Shown piece after piece: positions 26,642-35,295 of a DNA stretch of 64,000 bases. A program made the translations under genes and the position numbers. This DNA is from Neobacillus cucumis. Lineage in GTDB: Bacteria > Bacillota > Bacilli > Bacillales > Cytobacillaceae. Position 1 is the first letter of the stretch. Each line of letters begins with the position of its first letter. The stretch lies in assembly GCF_002860255.1 (NCBI RefSeq), contig NZ_PGVE01000069.1, forward strand, positions 62,001-126,000, in the 5' to 3' direction. The notes below the pieces were generated by a model, which saw only the letters and a list, made by a program, of their open reading frames with translations, had not been told where the DNA came from and made no database searches.

Positions 26642-27421
26642 TTAACCTTTTAACACTTTTTCTTCTTTAAAGGAACTGCCCGTTAATGCGGGCAAGAATT
26701 TTTTCCACTCATTTAGGAAGGATTGAGTGGAAGCGTTAGGATGTTCGAGGACCAGAGGGGTGGGTCCAGATTGCTTCACCTGGCCATTAACAATAATGGA
26801 AAGCCGATTGGTAAGATAATGAATCTCCATCAAATCATGGCTCACAAACACAGCGGTAGTTCTTGTTTCCTCCATAATTCGTTTGAAATCTTCCATGAGA
26901 CGAATCTTTGTAGGAAAATCTAGTGCAGAAAAAGGTTCATCCAGAAAAAGAATTTCCGGCTCAACAATCATGGCGCGCGCAAGATTAACCCTCTGCGCTT
27001 CACCGCCAGATAAATAGAGGGCATTTTTTTTCGCTAAATGACTAATGTCAAACAGCTCCAGCCAATGAGCTACTTTTTCTTTGATCATCGGTTTGGGAGT
27101 CTTTCTCAATGTTAAACCGATCGCGATATTTTGAAACACCGTACCTTCTAATAGAAGGGATTGCTGGAGGGCAACCGAAAACCTTCTGCGTAATTCCATT
27201 GGTGCTTGGCCATTCAGAACAGTTTGACCCCGGTATAAAATCTCGCCGCTGGATGGTTTCTCGAGAAAAGAAAGAACCTTAAGTAATGTACTTTTCCCAG
27301 CTCCGTTTGGCCCCATAATTCCGAGAAATTCACCGTTGTAAATCTCAAAGGAAGGGATATCAAGAATTGTCTTTTGCTGGGCTTGATAAGTCATGTTCTT
27401 TAGCTCAATTAACGGGTTCAT
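26642..27421 (-). CDS. tupC: Tungstate/molybdate-type ABC transporter ATPase
   Basis: ATP-binding subunit of 259 residues. Walker A GPNGAGKST is at about 36-44, the signature YLSGGEAQRVNLARA at about 137-151, and Walker B ILFLDEPFSALD at about 159-170. The start overlaps the permease stop by 4 bases (ATGA). It is the last gene of a four-gene operon. Assignment to oxyanion transport rests on the TupA-like binding protein and the HTH/binding-protein regulator. Confidence 0.82.
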   Translation of the reverse strand: MNPLIELKNMTYQAQQKTILDIPSFEIYNGEFLGIMGPNGAGKSTLLKVLSFLEKPSSGEILYRGQTVLNGQAPMELRRRFSVALQQSLLLEGTVFQNIAIGLTLRKTPKPMIKEKVAHWLELFDISHLAKKNALYLSGGEAQRVNLARAMIVEPEILFLDEPFSALDFPTKIRLMEDFKRIMEETRTTAVFVSHDLMEIHYLTNRLSIIVNGQVKQSGPTPLVLEHPNASTQSFLNEWKKFLPALTGSSFKEEKVLKG

Positions 27422-28116
27422 GATATTCGCTTCCTTTGCTGTAAAAATGTTAATGCTGCCGTGATCATTAGGGCAACAGATAATAAAATAAACGAAAGGG
27501 CCAGGGCAATATCAAAGTTGCCTTTAGAGACTTCCATTACGATGGTCGTGGTTAAAATTCGTGTATCTCCTTGAATATTGCCGCCTACCATCATCGCAGC
27601 ACCCACCTCGGCAATCACCCGGCCAAAACCAGCCATGATTGCCGCTAGAATTGCCATTTTCAATTGTTTTATAAGAATGAACAAGGTCTGTATTCTTGTT
27701 GCACCAAGGGCTTTAATTTGCAGGAGCATCTTATCACTGATTTGCTGAAAGGCTGTACAGGTAAGGCTTGTGACGATCGGCAGGCTGACTAAGATTTGTG
27801 CCATGACAATGGCAGTCGGTGAATAGAGCAAGGAAAAATCCCCTAATGGACCGGAGCGCCATAGCAGCATTGTAATCCAAAGCCCGGCTACCACTGGGGG
27901 CAGGCCTAACCCAATATTAATGAAAACTAGTAATAATTTACGTCCTTTGAATCTAGTTAACCCTAGAAAAATTCCGAGAGGCAATCCAATTATGGTACTA
28001 ATTAGAATGGAAAGGAGGCAGACTTTTAGTGTCAAACCAGTAATCTCTAACACTTCCTGATCGCCGGAAAGAATGATTTCGATTGCTTTTTTTATTCCGT
28101 CTAGTAGTAAGTCCAT
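27418..28116 (-). CDS. tupB: Tungstate/molybdate-type ABC transporter permease
   Basis: Permease of 232 residues with about five membrane helices. The cytoplasmic coupling loop has AFQQISDKMLLQIKALGATR, the EAA-type loop, and GFGRVIAEVGAAMMVGGNIQ as in TupB proteins. The ribosome site is GGGGGCAG. A 71-base spacer with a GC-rich hairpin separates it from the binding-protein gene. Confidence 0.83.
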   Translation of the reverse strand: MDLLLDGIKKAIEIILSGDQEVLEITGLTLKVCLLSILISTIIGLPLGIFLGLTRFKGRKLLLVFINIGLGLPPVVAGLWITMLLWRSGPLGDFSLLYSPTAIVMAQILVSLPIVTSLTCTAFQQISDKMLLQIKALGATRIQTLFILIKQLKMAILAAIMAGFGRVIAEVGAAMMVGGNIQGDTRILTTTIVMEVSKGNFDIALALSFILLSVALMITAALTFLQQRKRIS

Positions 28117-28146
28117 AAATCTGCCCCCAGAAGAAGTTAAACGAGA

Positions 28147-28174
28147 GGCGGGCTAAAAGCATTGAGTGCCCGCC
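28147..28174 (-). promoter_or_regulatory. Intercistronic GC-rich hairpin between tupA and tupB
   Basis: GGCGGGC 28147-28153 and GCCCGCC 28168-28174 pair perfectly and no T tract follows. Such stems often protect the upstream mRNA and allow more binding protein than permease. Confidence 0.6.
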
Positions 28175-28187
28175 ATGCAAAGTTTTA

Positions 28188-29054
28188 TTATTCCGTATAC
28201 TTTATAAATAAGGATCTGCCAAACTCTTTTTTACCAAAGTTCTCGATCACATCTTGTGTTTTTGAATCTACCATAAATTCTACAAACTTTTCAGCATCTT
28301 TACTATTCACTTTATCATGCTTTTTAGGATTCACTTCCATCACATGATAGATATTCATTAAATCTTTGCCGCCTTCAACCACAATTTGTAGAGTATCCAG
28401 ATTTTTTGATTGGGCAAGCCATGTTGCACGGTCAGTTAAGACATACCCTTTTTTCTCAGCCGCTACTTGTAAGGTTTGTCCCATTCCTTGTCCGGTGGAA
28501 ACATACCAATTGCCTGCCGGTTTCATATTTGCAGTTGTCCAGATGGCAAGCTCTTTTTTATTTGTACCAGAATCATCTCCGCGTGAAATGAAGGTTGACT
28601 TTGTTTCAGCTAATTTTTTAAAAGCAGCAACAATATCATCTCCGCTGACGCCAGCTGGGTTTTCCTTTGGTCCCACAAGGACAAAATCATTGTACATCAC
28701 GCGCTTATAGTTAATGGCATCACCTGCATCAACGACAGCCTTCTCTGCTGCTGGAGCATGAACTAGAAGGGCATCCGCTTCGCCTTTCGTACCCATTGCT
28801 AATGCTTCACCCGTACCAACAGCAATGACTTTCACTTTTACATTATTTTGCTTTTCAAACATAGGGATAATGACATCCAGTAAGCCGCTGTCTTGTGTGC
28901 TAGTAGTAGTAGCAAGAATCATTTCCGTTGGGGCCGGTTTTGCTGCAGTCTTTTTCTCTTTTGCAGCCGTATCCTTTGTATTGGTATTTCCGCAAGCTGA
29001 TAAAACTAGAAGCATTAAAGCAAAAAACACCATAAATAAACGATTGGTCTTCAT
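28188..29054 (-). CDS. tupA: Tungstate/molybdate-type substrate-binding lipoprotein
   Basis: Extracellular solute-binding protein of 288 residues. The lipobox LSAC puts the lipidated cysteine at 21. The motif ATTTSTQDSGLLD at about 48-60 is the TupA signature; VGTGEALAMGTKGEADALLVHAP and FISRGDDSGTNKKE follow. TupA proteins bind tungstate, some molybdate. Its start overlaps the regulator stop by 4 bases. Tungstate or molybdate specificity cannot be settled from sequence. Confidence 0.85.
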   Translation of the reverse strand: MKTNRLFMVFFALMLLVLSACGNTNTKDTAAKEKKTAAKPAPTEMILATTTSTQDSGLLDVIIPMFEKQNNVKVKVIAVGTGEALAMGTKGEADALLVHAPAAEKAVVDAGDAINYKRVMYNDFVLVGPKENPAGVSGDDIVAAFKKLAETKSTFISRGDDSGTNKKELAIWTTANMKPAGNWYVSTGQGMGQTLQVAAEKKGYVLTDRATWLAQSKNLDTLQIVVEGGKDLMNIYHVMEVNPKKHDKVNSKDAEKFVEFMVDSKTQDVIENFGKKEFGRSLFIKYTE

Positions 29055-29989
29055 ACAAGTTCCTCCGTTTGACTAGTTTGATAGATAATTTTCCCTAAAT
29101 CTTGAATGGAGTAGCCTTCTAAATCTGTTAGACTCTCTCTAAAGCTGGAAGACTGTAAATACTGGATTAAATCAATTAAATTTTGCTTGTTTTCAGCTGT
29201 AAAACGAAAAACAAGATCAAACTTTTCTTGTGTGACTGGCACAAAATCCAGTCCTAAGTGACTGGCGGCGGATTGAATACCGAACGCTACATCAGCGTTG
29301 CCTCGATTTATGTAGGAAGCAGCAGATAAATGGTTCCATTCTTCCTTTCCATAGCCGTTAATTTTACTTGGGTTAATTCCAAATTTTGAAAGCATGCTAT
29401 CTAGTAAAAATCTTGTTCCCGCTCCTTTTTGGCGATTCACAAACTGGACATCATTTCTAGTAAGATCCGTGAAATCCAAGATACTCTTGGGATTGCCCTT
29501 TGCGACAATGAAGCCTTGTTCTCTGTCAGCAAATCTCATGACCGCAATATTTTCGTAGACAAAGAGCTGATGGATAAATGGCAGATTATACTCTTGTGAT
29601 GTCGGATCTAATAGATGTATCGCGGCAATATCGCATTGGCCGCGATAAAGCATCATTAAACCTTCCAAACTGCCAATGAAGGAAGGCTGAATATGCATAT
29701 TTAAAGCGCTTCCAGATTGTTTGGCAAAATGTTCGACAAGAAAATCATGGCTGCCTGAAAGACGGATGGGTGCCGGGGGCATAAAGTTTATGCTTGGGGC
29801 CTCTGTACTTTTTTTAGCAGGTGCTTTCATGCTTTCTTTATAACGTTCCAGTTCAGCATGCTCGATTCTCATTTTATTTCCTATCTTAAAGGCTTGCAGA
29901 TCCCCCCTTTTGATCAGCTCATATACGGTATGCTTAGAGATTTGAAAGATTTGCGCTACCTCATCGGGAGTATAAGCCCGTTCGTCCAT
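29051..29989 (-). CDS. HTH regulator fused to a periplasmic-binding-protein-like domain
   Basis: A 312-residue protein with an excisionase/MerR-like helix-turn-helix at about 5-50 (YTPDEVAQIFQISKHTVYEL) and, from about 75, a PBP-like domain (HDFLVEHFAKQSGSALNMHI, then NRQKGAGTRFLLDSML). Proteins of this build sit next to molybdate or tungstate transporters and are thought to sense the oxyanion in the cytoplasm. It is the first gene of the operon, with ribosome site AAGGAGG, so autoregulation is likely. Confidence 0.82.
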   Translation of the reverse strand: MDERAYTPDEVAQIFQISKHTVYELIKRGDLQAFKIGNKMRIEHAELERYKESMKAPAKKSTEAPSINFMPPAPIRLSGSHDFLVEHFAKQSGSALNMHIQPSFIGSLEGLMMLYRGQCDIAAIHLLDPTSQEYNLPFIHQLFVYENIAVMRFADREQGFIVAKGNPKSILDFTDLTRNDVQFVNRQKGAGTRFLLDSMLSKFGINPSKINGYGKEEWNHLSAASYINRGNADVAFGIQSAASHLGLDFVPVTQEKFDLVFRFTAENKQNLIDLIQYLQSSSFRESLTDLEGYSIQDLGKIIYQTSQTEELV

Positions 29990-30225
29990 GGTTTCGCCTC
30001 CTTTTACCAGTTCATTTTATAAAAAGCATAGCATAACAGATGTGACTTTTGTTAAGATTTGTAAAGTTTCGTTTAGTTTTATTTGTATTTGTCATGAATT
30101 GTTCAAATGAAAGGGTGGAATTCACTAATTGGTCACAATCGTCACTTTTTGTTCATTCGTGAGCAAGATGATTTGATGTAGTATGGTATTGGAAGGAAAA
30201 TTTCAGGTTAAGGGAAGGGATGTAA

Positions 30226-30891
30226 ATGTCTAAACTTTTATATATTACGGCAAATCCTAAAAATGATATAAAACTATCCAAAGGAATGCAAATCGGGGAA
30301 GTATTTTTAGAGGAGTTTATGGCTGCCCAGCCAGATGTAGAAGTGGAACGCTGGCACTTATATAATATGGACATCCCTGATATTGACATGGACCTTTTAT
30401 ACGCACGCGCTAAACTATCCTTTATGGGCTATACAAAAGAGCAATTATCAGAAGCGGAACGGACGAAGCTTGAAAAAATGCATGAGCTGGCCGATCGTTT
30501 TATTGCTGCTGATTATTATGTGTTTGTGACACCAATCTGGAATCTCGGTGCTCCATCTATTTTGAAAAAGTTTATTGATAATTTGTTTATCGTTGAAAAA
30601 ACCTTTACCAACACACCAGAGGGTCCTAAAGGGCTGTTAACCGGAAGAAAGGCCATTCATATTCAAACACGAGGCGGTATTTATTCCTCTGGTCCAATGG
30701 TTGATTTCGAATTTGGCGATCGTTATTTGCGCAAGGTGTTCCAATTCCTTGGTTTCGAAAGCCTGGATACAGTTGTAGCAGAAGGCATGGATCATTTTCC
30801 GAAGCAAATTCCGGAAATTATGGCAAAAGCAAAAGAACAGGCCGCCGAAGCTGCGAGAGAAATGGCAAAAGGAACAGTTACCATAGGTTAA
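30226..30891 (+). CDS. azoR: FMN-dependent NADH-azoreductase
   Basis: Flavodoxin-fold quinone/azo reductase of 221 residues. Evidence is the N-terminal LLYITANPK FMN-phosphate loop, the segment FVTPIWNLGAPSILKKFIDN at about 99-118, and TRGGIYSSG at about 147-155. The ribosome site is AAGGGAAGG. Members detoxify quinones and electrophiles; in Bacillus they are commonly under MarR/DUF24 regulators, but none is encoded nearby. It is divergent from the tungstate operon. Confidence 0.85.
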   Translation: MSKLLYITANPKNDIKLSKGMQIGEVFLEEFMAAQPDVEVERWHLYNMDIPDIDMDLLYARAKLSFMGYTKEQLSEAERTKLEKMHELADRFIAADYYVFVTPIWNLGAPSILKKFIDNLFIVEKTFTNTPEGPKGLLTGRKAIHIQTRGGIYSSGPMVDFEFGDRYLRKVFQFLGFESLDTVVAEGMDHFPKQIPEIMAKAKEQAAEAAREMAKGTVTIG

Positions 30892-30897
30892 AAAAAG

Positions 30898-30924
30898 GCG
30901 ACTCATCGTTGAGTCGCATTTTTT
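30898..30924. terminator. Bidirectional terminator between azoR and uppP
   Basis: GCGACTCA 30898-30905 pairs with TGAGTCGC 30910-30917; a T tract follows on the plus strand and an A tract precedes it. Confidence 0.9.
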
Positions 30925-31706
30925 TAAAACTTGCCAGTGAATTGAAAGAAAAGTACTAGGATACCCAATGCCCACACATAAATCGCAAAAGGTTTTAAGG
31001 AATGGTTTTTCAAGTAGCCGATCATCCATCTTACCGCTACGTAACCGAAAAGGGCAGAGGCAATAATACCAACTAGTAAAGCGGAAAGGGAAATCGCTTC
31101 ACCCTGTCCTTCTAGTAAATCCTTGGTCTGCAGGACAATAGCCCCGGCAATCGCTGGAGTCGACAGAAGAAAGGAAAAGTAAGCGGCTGTTTCCCGGTCT
31201 AATTTTCTCCAAAGCGCTGCAACAATGGTCATACCTGAACGAGAAATGGCCGGCATGATGGCAACCGCCTGGAAGGTACCGATAATCAATGCATCCTTAT
31301 AGCTGATATCGTCCATTTTCTTGTAGCCATTTTTTGCAGAATCGGCAAGCCACAAGAATAATCCAGTAATTAAAAACTCCCATCCAATGGTTACCCCTGT
31401 CTTCGAAATTTCATCAATATAATCTTTAAAAGCTAATCCAAAAAGAACGGCGGGTATCGTACCGATAATCAATAAAAAGGTTAATTTACTAAAGGGTTTC
31501 TTGAGAATACTAATAAATTCATTCTTATAAAAAACAAATACAGCCAGTAGTGTCCCGACATGCAGCATCGTATCAAGTAAAAGCCCTGCTTCTTGCAGGC
31601 CGAATAAATTTCTCCCCAGGTAAAGATGCCCCGTACTGCTGATTGGCAAGAATTCCGTTAGACCTTGGATAATGCCGAGGATAAATGCTTCAAATTTGGT
31701 TAACAT
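30924..31706 (-). CDS. uppP: Undecaprenyl-diphosphatase UppP (BacA)
   Basis: Integral membrane phosphatase that recycles undecaprenyl diphosphate for cell-wall synthesis and gives bacitracin tolerance. It has 260 residues and about seven to eight helices. Both family motifs are present: EFLPISSTGHL at about 18-28 and PAISRSGMT at about 153-161. The ribosome site is GAGAGGGAG. It is monocistronic. Confidence 0.94.
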   Translation of the reverse strand: MLTKFEAFILGIIQGLTEFLPISSTGHLYLGRNLFGLQEAGLLLDTMLHVGTLLAVFVFYKNEFISILKKPFSKLTFLLIIGTIPAVLFGLAFKDYIDEISKTGVTIGWEFLITGLFLWLADSAKNGYKKMDDISYKDALIIGTFQAVAIMPAISRSGMTIVAALWRKLDRETAAYFSFLLSTPAIAGAIVLQTKDLLEGQGEAISLSALLVGIIASALFGYVAVRWMIGYLKNHSLKPFAIYVWALGILVLFFQFTGKF

Positions 31707-31876
31707 ACGCTCCCTCTCAATCTAAAAAAATATAAGCCTGTACTAAAATATGCAGAAATCTACTAATTAATGAAAATAGGTTAAAGAAAAGTTGAGCGCA
31801 TTCAATCAAAATAAGTGCAAACGGAACGTCCTCTCCCATAAAATAGTAATATACTTGCCTGGGAGGAGAACTCGCT

Positions 31877-32644
31877 TTGGAAAATTCTCATCTTCATTTT
31901 AATACGACTATCGGAGTCAAGAAGCCGGAAAATATCCGGAACAAAAATCAAGCCTGTCCATTTTGCGAAAGAGACCAGCTTACAAACCTGATTGAGGTGG
32001 ACGGTCCAATTATTCTTTTGAAAAATAAATACCCAGTGCTGGAAAATGCTTATCAAACGGTGTTAATTGAAACAGACGATTGCCATGGAGATTTATCGAC
32101 GTATTCAAAAGAGCATCTTCATCGCTTGATTCAGTTTGGCCTGAGGTCTTGGTTAGAGATGGAGCAAACAGGCCAATATCGATCAGTCATCTTTTTCAAA
32201 AATCATGGACCGCTGTCCGGAGGGACCATTGCCCATCCACATATGCAGATTGTTGGGTTACATGATATTGATTATAGAGAAAAGACCACACATGATATGT
32301 TTGAGGGTCTTCTAATTGCTGAGAACAATGGTGTCCGGTTTACATTATCCACAAAGCCGCGTGTAGGCTTCTATGAATTTAATGTCGAAATGGGGGATTA
32401 TGGGTATAAGGAGGAGTTTGCCGAGTATATTCAAAAGTCCGTTCACTATATTTTGAATCATTTTCCATTTAAGGCCACAAGCTATAATGTTTTTTTTCAT
32501 CACCTGGACGATAGAATTTACGCAAAAATTGTCTCTCGCTTTGTGACCACCCCGCTTTATATTGGATACGGCATTCCTCAGGTCCCGAGTAATCTGGAAT
32601 GGATGGCAAAAGAGGTAAGAAGGATTTATTTTTCCATCATGTAA
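31877..32644 (+). CDS. DUF4931, GalT/HIT-like protein
   Basis: A 255-residue protein resembling galactose-1-phosphate uridylyltransferases: a zinc-type CPFC motif at about 27-30 and the histidine-triad-like GGTIAHPHMQIVGL at about 116-129, where the histidine before MQ would be the nucleotidylated residue. The start is TTG 31877 behind GGGAGGAG. No galactose genes are nearby. A nucleotidyltransferase or hydrolase role is inferred; the substrate is unknown. Confidence 0.75.
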   Translation: MENSHLHFNTTIGVKKPENIRNKNQACPFCERDQLTNLIEVDGPIILLKNKYPVLENAYQTVLIETDDCHGDLSTYSKEHLHRLIQFGLRSWLEMEQTGQYRSVIFFKNHGPLSGGTIAHPHMQIVGLHDIDYREKTTHDMFEGLLIAENNGVRFTLSTKPRVGFYEFNVEMGDYGYKEEFAEYIQKSVHYILNHFPFKATSYNVFFHHLDDRIYAKIVSRFVTTPLYIGYGIPQVPSNLEWMAKEVRRIYFSIM

Positions 32645-32738
32645 ATTAAACCAGCAGCCGGTTATAAGTTGAGATTTGTCGTTTTTCAAAATATAATGGA
32701 GGAATGGACAAGTTTTTTGTAAGGTGGAACGATCAAAT

Positions 32739-33908
32739 ATGACTTCAAATAGCAATACAACTTCAAAACTTGATTACAGCCTAGTTTTTATCTTAATCCT
32801 GCTTTTTCTAGCGAGCTGTTTCGCCATTTATAGTGCTCAAGCGAGCGGGCAATATAAGGAGAACTTTTTAATTAAGCAAATCGTTTGGTATGTGGTTGGG
32901 GCAGGCATTATCACAATGGTCATGACGCTTGATTCGGACCAATTGAAAAAATTAACCTGGTACGCATACGGATTTGGAATCTTCTTGTTAGCCTTTTTAA
33001 TTGTCGCGCCTCCGAGTATCGCACCGGTCATTAACGGAGCTAAAAACTGGTTTAAAGTACCAGGGATAGGTTCCTTACAGCCATCTGAGTTTGTTAAAAT
33101 CTTTATCATCTTAGGTCTTGCACGGACGATTGAACAGCATCACTTAAAAAATCCGGTTAAATCGATTCAAACTGATTTCTGGCTCTTAATTAAAATGGGT
33201 ATCGTTACTATGGTTCCGTTGGGACTGATCATCAAACAAGACTTAGGGACATCGCTTGTATTTTTGTCTATATTGCTTGGAATGATTTTTATCTCCGGAA
33301 TATCATGGAAGATCCTAGTGCCAATATTTACTTTCGGAATTTTAGTTATTGGTACGATCTTTTATTTTGTTTTGTGGAGTCCGGATGTTTTGGAAAAGTA
33401 TCTTGGGGTTGGGGAATATCAGCTCCGCCGGATTTATTCCTGGCTTGATCCTTATAGCTATCAGGGTTCGGATGCTTATCAGTTGACGAAATCGCTCCTG
33501 GCCATTGGCTCTGGACAAACAGGCGGTAAGGGCTTCGGCAATCGTGAGGTCTATCTGCCTGAAAGCCAAACGGACTTTATTTTTAGCGTCGTTGGTGAGG
33601 AATATGGTTTTATTGGTTCTAGTGTGTTAATTAGTTTATTTTTCTTATTGATTTACCATATTACAAAGGTTGGTATGGAAACGAAGAATAATTTTTATAC
33701 GTACATTTGTGTTGGTGTCATCAGTATGATTACCTTCCACGTGTTCCAAAATATCGGTATGACTATCGGCGTGCTGCCGATTACCGGTATCCCGCTTCCA
33801 TTTATCAGTTACGGGGGAAGTGCCTTGATGGGGAACATGATGGCCCTGGGATTAATCTTCTCGATTCGTTATCATTATAAAAAGTATATGTTTTCGACAA
33901 CGGCTTAA
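32739..33908 (+). CDS. SEDS-family protein (RodA/FtsW-like)
   Basis: Peptidoglycan glycosyltransferase of the SEDS family, 389 residues, about ten membrane helices. Family motifs are GAKNWFKVPGIGSLQPSEFVK, KQDLGTSLVF, SQTDFIFSVVGEEYGFIG and GIPLPFISYGGSA. It looks closer to RodA than FtsW. ATG 32739 is chosen, 11 bases after AAGGTGG; GTG 32724 overlaps that site. No class B penicillin-binding protein gene is adjacent, so its partner is elsewhere. Confidence 0.88.
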   Translation: MTSNSNTTSKLDYSLVFILILLFLASCFAIYSAQASGQYKENFLIKQIVWYVVGAGIITMVMTLDSDQLKKLTWYAYGFGIFLLAFLIVAPPSIAPVINGAKNWFKVPGIGSLQPSEFVKIFIILGLARTIEQHHLKNPVKSIQTDFWLLIKMGIVTMVPLGLIIKQDLGTSLVFLSILLGMIFISGISWKILVPIFTFGILVIGTIFYFVLWSPDVLEKYLGVGEYQLRRIYSWLDPYSYQGSDAYQLTKSLLAIGSGQTGGKGFGNREVYLPESQTDFIFSVVGEEYGFIGSSVLISLFFLLIYHITKVGMETKNNFYTYICVGVISMITFHVFQNIGMTIGVLPITGIPLPFISYGGSALMGNMMALGLIFSIRYHYKKYMFSTTA

Positions 33909-33939
33909 AAAAGAGCGGACAATGGTTCGCTCTTTTTTT
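33907..33939 (+). terminator. Terminator after the SEDS gene
   Basis: GAGCGGAC 33913-33920 pairs with GTTCGCTC 33925-33932 (one G-U), preceded by six A and followed by seven T. Confidence 0.9.
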
Positions 33940-33961
33940 GATGGGGAAAAAGTGGTTTGGG

Positions 33962-34087
33962 GCGGAAATATTTTAAATTCACGCGGAAAAATTTGAAAAG
34001 GACGCGGGATTAATTTGAATTCGTGCGGAAAAATGAGAAAAAGCCGCGGAAATCCAACCAAAAAGCGCGGAATCCATCTCAGACCGA
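33962..34087. repeat. Degenerate 21-bp tandem repeat, six units
   Basis: GCGGAA/GCGGGA motifs begin at 33962, 33983, 34004, 34025, 34046 and 34067, exactly 21 bases apart each time. The rest of each unit is A/T-rich and diverged. The period is seven codons, so frames stay open on both strands, but no ribosome site supports translation. Confidence 0.75.
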
Positions 34088-34108
34088 GACCGCTTCCCAT
34101 AAAATGCA

Positions 34109-34138
34109 AACAAAAAGGCCGCCACAAAGGGCAGCCCT
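34109..34138 (-). terminator. yfiY terminator
   Basis: On the minus strand AGGGCTGCC (34138-34130) pairs with GGCGGCCTT (34123-34115) with two G-U pairs, then TTTTGTTTG. Confidence 0.75.
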
Positions 34139-34149
34139 ACTACAACAGG

Positions 34150-35118
34150 TTATTTTTTCAAAAAGATCTTCTCCATATCATCCAGCATCAGATTGGCTGC
34201 AAGCACACCGCCCGCTGTATTCCAAATCGTATCACTTACCTTGTGCACTTCGCCCTTCTTAGCTACTTCCAAGTTCTTAAATAAAGGATCAGCAATCCAT
34301 TCCTTTTCCAATTCAGAACCTTTGCCATCCCCCGTATCATAGGTGAAATAGAAAAGGATATCTCCATCCATCGCTGGAATTCGTTCCTTTGTCACATTTC
34401 TCTCTGCAAAATCATCCACATTTTGACTGTCCGGACGGGCAAAACCTAAATCATTTAAAATCACACCAGAAAAAGTATCCTTATGATAGATGCGAACCTC
34501 ACCAGCCATAAAACGAACCATCGAGACCTTCATCTGTGTTTTATCCCCAAGCTCCTTCTTCAAAGAAGCCACACGAGAATCATAGTTTTGAATGACCTCA
34601 TTCCCTTTTTCTTCTTTATTCAGTGCCTTAGCATATAATCTAAAGTTCTCTTTCCAATCACCGCGAAGTGTCTCGGCAAAAACAGTCGGAGCAATCGCAC
34701 TTAACTGATCATAAATTTTTTCCTGACGCATTTTGTTCCCAATAATTAAATCCGGCTTTAAAGCAGCGATTGCTTCTACATTTACTTCACTTTCAAGACC
34801 AACCACTTTTACGCCTTTCATTTTATCCGCAATGTGCTTATACCAGGGATTACCCGTAAACGATTGAACAGCGCCGACAGGTTTCACTCCTAATGCTAAA
34901 AGAGCTTCTGTCCCTTCGTTTGTGAGAATGACGACACGTTTCGGTGTACCTTTAATCGTAGTAGAACCCATCGCATGTTCCACCGTATAGCTTTTTTCTT
35001 CCGTTGTCTTTGGTGCTTCACTTTTTTCCGTTGTTTTCTCATCTGTACCGCCACATGCCGCTAATAAAAATATCGCCATGAGAGAGAAGATAGAGAAAAT
35101 CATTTTGATTGCTTTCAT
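34150..35118 (-). CDS. yfiY: Hydroxamate siderophore-binding lipoprotein
   Basis: Iron-siderophore binding protein of 322 residues on the outer face of the membrane. The lipobox LLAAC gives lipidated C22, and the type III binding fold shows KRVVILTNEGTEALLALGVKPVGA and EAIAALKPDLIIGNK. It is divergent from two FecCD permeases and an ATPase, the layout of the B. subtilis YfiY/YfiZ-YfhA-YusV system for schizokinen and arthrobactin. It has its own promoter and Fur box. The exact siderophore is inferred from that match. Confidence 0.85.
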   Translation of the reverse strand: MKAIKMIFSIFSLMAIFLLAACGGTDEKTTEKSEAPKTTEEKSYTVEHAMGSTTIKGTPKRVVILTNEGTEALLALGVKPVGAVQSFTGNPWYKHIADKMKGVKVVGLESEVNVEAIAALKPDLIIGNKMRQEKIYDQLSAIAPTVFAETLRGDWKENFRLYAKALNKEEKGNEVIQNYDSRVASLKKELGDKTQMKVSMVRFMAGEVRIYHKDTFSGVILNDLGFARPDSQNVDDFAERNVTKERIPAMDGDILFYFTYDTGDGKGSELEKEWIADPLFKNLEVAKKGEVHKVSDTIWNTAGGVLAANLMLDDMEKIFLKK

Positions 35119-35148
35119 TTGTTTATGTATCCCCCTTGAATAAATAAT

Positions 35149-35163
35149 TGATAATGATTTTCA
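35149..35163. promoter_or_regulatory. Fur box 1 (yfiY side)
   Basis: TGATAATGATTTTCA, 14 of 15 to the Fur 7-1-7 consensus TGATAATNATTATCA. It lies just downstream of the yfiY -10 box. Confidence 0.85.
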
Positions 35164-35174
35164 TTTACATTCCT

Positions 35175-35204
35175 ATCATAAAATGCCTTTCAAGCACCTG
35201 TCAA
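35175..35204 (-). promoter_or_regulatory. yfiY promoter
   Basis: Read on the minus strand: TTGACA (35204-35199), 18-bp spacer, TATGAT (35180-35175). Confidence 0.75.
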
Positions 35205-35212
35205 CAGTTAAT

Positions 35213-35227
35213 TGAAAATGATTATCA
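35213..35227. promoter_or_regulatory. Fur box 2 (yfiZ side)
   Basis: TGAAAATGATTATCA, one mismatch from the Fur consensus, ending 6 bases before the yfiZ -35 box; AAAATCATTGA extends the similarity. Confidence 0.87.
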
Positions 35228-35233
35228 AAATCA

Positions 35234-35262
35234 TTGACAGTTATTATCCATAAAAGTAGACT
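35234..35262 (+). promoter_or_regulatory. yfiZ promoter
   Basis: TTGACA 35234-35239, 17-bp spacer, TAGACT 35257-35262. Confidence 0.8.
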
Positions 35263-35295
35263 AAAGGTAAAAGAGTTTGAAAGGGTTTCATATAG

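Noticed and set aside
33852..34127. 91-codon minus-strand frame over the 21-bp repeats
   Set aside because: No ribosome site and it runs into the antisense of the SEDS gene; explained by the 21-base period.
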